The notes beneath the pieces are model-generated. The model worked only from the letters and a program-made list of their open reading frames with translations. It did not search any database and was not told where the DNA came from. Positions 59,552-64,000 of a stretch of DNA of 64,000 nucleotides are shown here, in pieces. The translations under genes were made by a program, and so were the position numbers. Source of the DNA: Saccharothrix sp. HUAS TT1. GTDB taxonomy: Bacteria; Actinomycetota; Actinomycetes; Mycobacteriales; Pseudonocardiaceae. Numbering within the stretch: position 1 is the stretch's first letter; the number at the start of each line of letters is the position of its first letter. The DNA lies in assembly GCF_040744945.1 (NCBI RefSeq), contig NZ_CP160453.1:6200001-6264000 (forward strand), in the 5' to 3' direction.

Positions 59552-61228
59552 CTACTTCTTCGGCATGACGACGACCGGCACGTCGATCCGCACCGGCGGC
59601 GCGGATCCGGCCGAGAGGGTGCCGCCGATCGTGCCGCCGACCGCTTTCGGTCCGGCCAGCAGCCGCAGGACGAACGTCACCTGCCCGCCGGCGGGCAGGT
59701 CCTGCTCGGCCGCGCAGGTCACCGTGCCCCGGCCCGCCGGACAGCCGACGGTCTGCGCCGCCGCGCCGTCGAACCCGAGCGCGGGCCCGCGGCGCAGGTT
59801 CTGCCCGGGTCCCACCACCTGCACGCCGTCGGGCAGGGTCAGCACCAGCGTGGCGGGCGCGACGGGGGTCGAGCCGGTGTTGCGGACCGTGATGGGGAGG
59901 TCGACCGGCGGACCGCCGGTGGCCATGGTGAAGCCGTCCGGCACGACCGGGACCAGGGGCTCCCCCGCCGGCGGCGGCTCCTCGGCCGTGGTGGTCGCGT
60001 CCGCCGCCGGAGGCGGTTCGGGCGACTCCCCACCGGTGTCGGCCGTCGCGGACTCGGACGCGGGCGCGGACTCGGGTTCGGAACCGGACTCGGTGACGGG
60101 CACGGAGGTCCCGTTCACGGTCGTCACGGACGTCCGCTGGTCGATCCGCACCTTGGGCGGCTCGCCCGTGGCGGTCGGCGCGAGGGCGGTCGGCCCGGAG
60201 TTCACCCCCCACACCGCGGCCACCACCACCGCCGTCGTGGAGGCGGCGACGCCGAGCCACTGCGCCGTGGTCGTCGTGACCGAGCCGGCCGCCGCGACCG
60301 CCGTGCCCGCCTTCGCCGCGGCCGCGGTCGTGGCCAGGTAGCCGGTGACACCGGCGCCGAGGACGAGCGGCGCGACGACGGCGCGCAGCGTGCCGTTCAC
60401 GTCGGCCAGCTCGGCGGCCATCCCGCTGCAGTTCACGCACTCGTCCAGGTGCGCCTCGACCTGGGCGGTCTCCCTCCTGGTGAGGCCGCCCCTGGTCCAC
60501 GCGCCCAGCTTGACCACGGTGGCGCGGCAGCGGCTCGCGGGCCGGTGCGCCAGGTGCGCCTGCAGGTAGGCGGTCTTCAGGCCCTCCCTGGCCCGGTAGG
60601 CCAACGCGGACGCGCCGTTCGCGGTCAACCCCAGCAGCGGCGCCAGCTCGGCGGCCGTCTGGCCCTCGATCTCGGTCTGCCACAGCACCGTCTGCCACCG
60701 CTCGGGCAGGCTGGCGAACGCCTTGGACGCCAGCGACCGCTCCAGCGTGGCCAGCGCCGGGTCGTGGAACGGCACCGTGGTCACCTTCTCCACGCCCGAG
60801 ACGGCCTCCACGTCGTCGGCCAGCTTCAGCTTCTTGTCCCGCCGCGTCTTGTCGTAGGCGGTGTGCCGCAGCGCGGTGAGCAGGTAGGCGCGGAACGCCG
60901 AGTCCGGGCCGCCGCCGGCCCGCAGCGTGTCGAGGACCTTGGCGAAGGCGTCCGAGACCAGGTCGTCCGCCTCCGCGTTCGACCAGGCCAGGTGCCGGGC
61001 CAGGTTGCGGGCGGCGGCGACGTGCCGCTCGAACAGCTGCCCGTACGCCTGGATCTCCCCGGCGCGCACGGCGTCGATCAGCTCGGCGTCGGACAGCGGC
61101 CGGGACGGGAGGGGCGCGCCGGACGAGGGGGTGTCCTGGTTGAGCACCTGGTCGAGGTCGCCGCGCAGCGCGGCCAGGTCGGCCGTGTCCCACCGCCGCA
61201 GGTCACCCTCGTCGGGATGCCCGATCAC
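59552..61228 (-). CDS. ECF sigma factor fused to zinc finger, membrane helix and extracellular domain
   Basis: 558 aa from GTG 61228, which follows GGAGG by 10 nt. The sigma part covers about 45-210 (region 2: AYGQLFERHVAAARNLARHLAWSNAEADDLVSDAFAKVL; region 4: LPERWQTVLWQTEIEGQTAAELAPLLGLTANGASAL). A zinc-binding anti-sigma-like motif follows (HLDECVNC, about 252-260), then a hydrophobic stretch (about 300-340), a Pro/Glu/Ser-rich linker and an external beta domain (about 440-558: TVRNTGSTPVAPATLVLTLPDGV, DUF11-like; two Cys in VGCPAGRGTVTCAAE). Sigma and anti-sigma functions are thus in one membrane-bound chain; activation probably needs proteolysis. The external domain may sense the cell surface. 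Confidence 0.88.
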   Translation of the reverse strand: MIGHPDEGDLRRWDTADLAALRGDLDQVLNQDTPSSGAPLPSRPLSDAELIDAVRAGEIQAYGQLFERHVAAARNLARHLAWSNAEADDLVSDAFAKVLDTLRAGGGPDSAFRAYLLTALRHTAYDKTRRDKKLKLADDVEAVSGVEKVTTVPFHDPALATLERSLASKAFASLPERWQTVLWQTEIEGQTAAELAPLLGLTANGASALAYRAREGLKTAYLQAHLAHRPASRCRATVVKLGAWTRGGLTRRETAQVEAHLDECVNCSGMAAELADVNGTLRAVVAPLVLGAGVTGYLATTAAAAKAGTAVAAAGSVTTTTAQWLGVAASTTAVVVAAVWGVNSGPTALAPTATGEPPKVRIDQRTSVTTVNGTSVPVTESGSEPESAPASESATADTGGESPEPPPAADATTTAEEPPPAGEPLVPVVPDGFTMATGGPPVDLPITVRNTGSTPVAPATLVLTLPDGVQVVGPGQNLRRGPALGFDGAAAQTVGCPAGRGTVTCAAEQDLPAGGQVTFVLRLLAGPKAVGGTIGGTLSAGSAPPVRIDVPVVVMPKK

Positions 61229-61470
61229 CGGACGTCTACCTCCCAACACGACATGTGAGCGATCGGTGGGACCCTATAGAACAAGTCCACCACCGGCCGC
61301 ACCGGAACGCCCTTGTGGCTCAACCCCGAACACCCCAACGGACGAGGATTCGTCGGGGTACGAGGGATCGTTGCGCCACCGGACGGCACTTCGGGACCCC
61401 GAACGGCGGTTCGCGCGCGCGGCCGGCGGTCATGATCGGGCCGGGACCACCGCTTCCGTACACTGCGGCC

Positions 61471-62514
61471 GTGACGGGGAGCATCGCGGACGGCCAACGC
61501 CGTGGGCGTCGGCGCGGGGAGCTGACGGTCGGGACGATCGCCCGGCTCGCCGGGGTGTCCAAGCCGACCGTGTCGAAGGTGCTCAACGGCCGGGCGGGCG
61601 TCGCGGTGGAGACCAGGCAGCGGGTCGAGGCCCTGCTGCGGGAGCACGGCTACCGCCGACCGGACGCCATCGCGCCGAGCGCCATCCTCGAAGTGGTGTT
61701 CTACGGGCTGGAGCGCCACATGGCGGTCGAGATCCTGCGCGGCGTGGAGCCGGTGGCCCGCGAGCACGAGCTGGCCGTCGCGTTCACCGAGGCGGTCGAG
61801 CCGGCGGCGCCCGGTCGGACCTGGGCCGAGCAGCTGCTGGCCAGGCACCCGGTCGGCGTGATCGCGGTGTACTCGGCGTTCACCCCGGAGCAGCACGCGC
61901 TGCTGGACGCCAGCGCGATCCCGCTGGTGGCGCTGGACCCGTCCGGCGAGCCGCTGCACCCCACCCCGTCGGTCGGCGCGGCGAACTGGAGCGGCGGCAT
62001 CACGGCCGCCCGCCACCTGCTCGACCTCGGCCACCGGCGGATCGCGGTGGTCGCCGGGCCGAACGACTCGCTCGGCGCCCGGGCCAGGCTGGAGGGCTGC
62101 CGGGCCGCGCTGGACGCCGCCGGCGTGCCGCTGGACGAGCGGCTGGTCCGGGTCGGCGACTTCACCTTCGAGCAGGGCCGTGACCTGGGGGGCGAGCTGC
62201 TGGACCGGCCGGACCGGCCGACCGCGGTGCTGTGCGGCAACGACCTCCAGGCGCTCGGCGTCTACGCGGCGGCGTGGCGGCTCGGCCTGCGCATCCCGCA
62301 CGACCTCAGCGTGGTCGGCTTCGACGACATCGAGAACACCCGCTGGTCCTGCCCGCCGCTGACCACGGTGCGGCAGCCGCTGGCCCAGATGGGCGCGGCG
62401 GCGGCCCGGATGCTGATCACCCTCGCCGAGGGCGGCACGCCCGCCCAGCCCCGCGTCGAACTGGCCACGACGCTGGTCGTGCGCGAGAGCACCGCGCCCC
62501 CGGCCCGGGTCTGA
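61471..62514 (+). CDS. LacI-family transcriptional regulator
   Basis: 347 aa from GTG 61471. A TACACT -10 box (61459-61464) ends 6 nt before it, so the mRNA is leaderless. Residues 18-75 form the LacI helix-turn-helix and hinge (LTVGTIARLAGVSKPTVSKVLNGRAGVAVETRQRVEALLREHGY), residues 80-340 the periplasmic-binding-protein-like sugar domain (SVVGFDDIENTRWSCPPLTTVRQPLAQMG). It should respond to a sugar and bind GAGCGCTC-like palindromes; the GH3 gene at 4109 has one such site, but 57 kb separate them. No transporter operon is adjacent in the window. Confidence 0.93.
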   Translation: MTGSIADGQRRGRRRGELTVGTIARLAGVSKPTVSKVLNGRAGVAVETRQRVEALLREHGYRRPDAIAPSAILEVVFYGLERHMAVEILRGVEPVAREHELAVAFTEAVEPAAPGRTWAEQLLARHPVGVIAVYSAFTPEQHALLDASAIPLVALDPSGEPLHPTPSVGAANWSGGITAARHLLDLGHRRIAVVAGPNDSLGARARLEGCRAALDAAGVPLDERLVRVGDFTFEQGRDLGGELLDRPDRPTAVLCGNDLQALGVYAAAWRLGLRIPHDLSVVGFDDIENTRWSCPPLTTVRQPLAQMGAAAARMLITLAEGGTPAQPRVELATTLVVRESTAPPARV

Positions 62515-62693
62515 CGCTTCCCGCCGGAGGAGTGCCACCTGTTCCCCACCCGATGGCGGCATAATAAAAAAGGGATGGAAAAGCGTTATAGAGGTGGAAA
62601 TCTTTCTGGCAACGGTCAAGCCTCGCCGAGAAGTCGCTCGCGGCACTAAAAAATGACTTGTCCACCGAGGCCGCCACTCGTGACGGAGTTGGC
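62515..62693 (+). promoter_or_regulatory. AT-rich leader before the M4 protease gene
   Basis: This 179-bp gap contains a markedly AT-rich stretch (CATAATAAAAAAGGG, 62559-62573, and CGTTATAG, 62584-62591) rare in this genome, which probably holds the protease promoter. Confidence 0.45.
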
Positions 62694-64000
62694 GTGCATC
62701 GCAGAATCGGCGCATACCTGGCCGCGTGCCTGATGGCCCTGTCCCTCCCAGCACCCGCCGCGCAAGCGGCGCCCGTCGAGCCTTCCCGCCCGGACCCGGT
62801 CGCGCTCGCGACCGCTTCGGCGGACCGGGCCGCGGCGTCCGGGTTGGACGCCCTGGCCAAAGGACCCGACGAGGCTTTCCACCGCCGTGAGGTCTACCAG
62901 GGCGGGGTCCCCGGCCAGAGGGACCTGTTCTACGTCTCCTACGACCGCACCTACGACGGTCTCCCGGTGATCGGCGGCGACGCCGTGGTCGCCACCGACG
63001 CGTCCGGCAACGTCCTCGACACCGTCGCCGCGCCCATGGGCGGCCTCGCGGTCGACACGACCCCGGTGATCACGGCCGGTCGGGCGGCGGCGATCGGCCG
63101 GTCCCAGCTGTCCACAGTGGACGAGGTGGAGCGCACGACGTTGTCGGTGCTGGCCGGTGGGCACGGCACGCTGGTCTACGAGACCGTCGTGGTCGGCCGC
63201 AAGGGCGGCCTGCCGAGCCGGCTGCACGTCTACGTCAACGCCAGGACCGGCGCGGTCGAGGACAGCGTGGACGACGTGAAGGCGGGCTCGGGCACCAGCC
63301 AGTGGAACGGCCCGAACCCGCTGTCCATCGACACCAGCGACAACAGCACGGTGGACAACACCCGACCGGGTGTGCGGTGCGTCGACTACGCGACCAACGC
63401 GCCGTTCACCAAGAGCAGCAATTCCTTCGGCAACGGCAACGCGACCAGCAAGGAGACGGGTTGCGCCGACGTGCTCTGGTCCACCCAGAAGCAGTGGGAG
63501 ATGATGAAGTCCTGGCTGGGCCGCAACGGGATCGACGGCAACGGCCGCGGCGTCACGGTGAAGGTCGGGCTCAACGCGGTCAACGCCTACTGGACCGGGC
63601 AGCACATCGAGATCGGCCGCAACAACGCCAACCAGTGGATCGCGTCCATGGACGTGGTCGCGCACGAGCACGGGCACGCCATCGACCAGCACACGCCCGG
63701 CGGCGCGGGGCGCGAGGCCGGGCTCGGCGAGGCCACCGGCGACATCTTCGGCGCGCTGACCGAGGCGTACGCGGCCGAGCCGGCGCCGTTCGACACCCCG
63801 GACTACCTGGTCGGCGAGTCGGTCAACCTGGTCGGCCGCGGCCCGATCCGGAACATGGCGAACCCGTCGGCGGTCGGCGGGCACCCGAACTGCTGGTCCA
63901 GCGCCATCCCCGGCACCGAGGTGCACGCCGCCGCCGGCCCGCTCAACCACTGGTTCCACCTGCTGGCCGAGGGTTCCGCGGCCAGCCCGACCTGCGACGG
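62694..64000 (+). CDS. secreted M4 (thermolysin-type) metalloprotease (partial, 3' end missing)
   Basis: Starts at GTG 62694 (CGGAG site) and is open to the window end, about 435 residues. Signal peptide YLAACLMALSLPAPAAQA, then an FTP/PepSY propeptide (about 30-190: RREVYQGGVPGQRDLFYVSYDRTYDGLPVIGG, RLHVYVNARTGAVEDS), then the M4 catalytic domain. Zinc ligands and catalytic Glu are in VVAHEHGHAIDQHTPGG, and the third ligand Glu is in EAGLGEATGDIFGALTEAY. The C-terminal half of the catalytic domain and any later domains lie outside the window. It cleaves extracellular proteins. Confidence 0.92.
   Translation, partial: MHRRIGAYLAACLMALSLPAPAAQAAPVEPSRPDPVALATASADRAAASGLDALAKGPDEAFHRREVYQGGVPGQRDLFYVSYDRTYDGLPVIGGDAVVATDASGNVLDTVAAPMGGLAVDTTPVITAGRAAAIGRSQLSTVDEVERTTLSVLAGGHGTLVYETVVVGRKGGLPSRLHVYVNARTGAVEDSVDDVKAGSGTSQWNGPNPLSIDTSDNSTVDNTRPGVRCVDYATNAPFTKSSNSFGNGNATSKETGCADVLWSTQKQWEMMKSWLGRNGIDGNGRGVTVKVGLNAVNAYWTGQHIEIGRNNANQWIASMDVVAHEHGHAIDQHTPGGAGREAGLGEATGDIFGALTEAYAAEPAPFDTPDYLVGESVNLVGRGPIRNMANPSAVGGHPNCWSSAIPGTEVHAAAGPLNHWFHLLAEGSAASPTCD

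Overview
The window is very GC-rich actinomycete chromosome. GTG and TTG starts are frequent, several -10 boxes sit only 6-10 nt before the start codon (leaderless mRNAs), and the gene content is rich in secreted hydrolases and TetR/PadR/MarR/LacI/ECF regulators. Gene style and product types fit a soil member of the Pseudonocardiales (Saccharothrix, Lentzea or Actinosynnema type). That placement is inference; no rRNA or marker gene is present. No tRNA, rRNA, CRISPR array, insertion sequence or prophage was seen.

Layout. 0-9.7 kb: end of a regulator, an aromatic-hydroxylase-type FAD monooxygenase, secreted proteins, a large secreted GH3 glycosidase behind a LacI/CebR-like palindrome, and a NarL-type two-component operon. 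9.7-12.6 kb: an unusual G-rich low-complexity block with a 15-bp tandem repeat, a chorismatase-like gene, and a DUF1540 Cys-rich gene under an IdeR/DmdR-type iron box. 12.6-19.8 kb: secreted CBM2/beta-helix protein, ECF41-like sigma factor, GH18 chitinase, stand-alone LigD-type polymerase, secreted M28 aminopeptidase. 19.8-24.7 kb: VOC protein and TetR regulator around a cluster of operators, PadR regulator coupled to a 2,4-dienoyl-CoA-reductase-like flavoprotein, SnoaL-like and HD proteins. 24.7-34.6 kb: subtilase, HAF-repeat protein, orphan KdpD kinase, Tat-exported PHP hydrolase, DUF6010 membrane protein.

34.7-44.1 kb is a drug-efflux and regulator region: two DHA2-type MFS exporters, one MarR and three related TetR regulators, and a glycosyltransferase. 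A 23-bp operator pattern (AAACNTGC-N7-GCANGTTT) occurs in three intergenic regions here, one of them in front of a decayed cytochrome P450. 44.3-52.4 kb: AhpD-like protein, carotenoid oxygenase with a three-copy operator, proline iminopeptidase, a Clp-N/TIR-like fusion, glyA behind a ZTP riboswitch, a pair of secreted/peptidoglycan genes, and a VanZ-RDD membrane protein. 52.8-57.9 kb: a broken ATP-dependent DNA ligase, then an arsenic region built from fusion proteins (ArsR-acetyltransferase, ArsO-like flavoprotein, ArsR-arsenate reductase, aquaglyceroporin, ArsC). 58-64 kb: spermidine-synthase-like protein, an HATPase regulator, an ECF sigma factor fused to a zinc finger, a membrane helix and an external domain, a LacI regulator, and the start of a secreted M4 protease.

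The points most worth a second look are the Clp-N/TIR-like protein, the shared TetR operator network, the iron-box-controlled DUF1540 gene, the G-rich repeat block beside the chorismatase gene, and the arsenic region.
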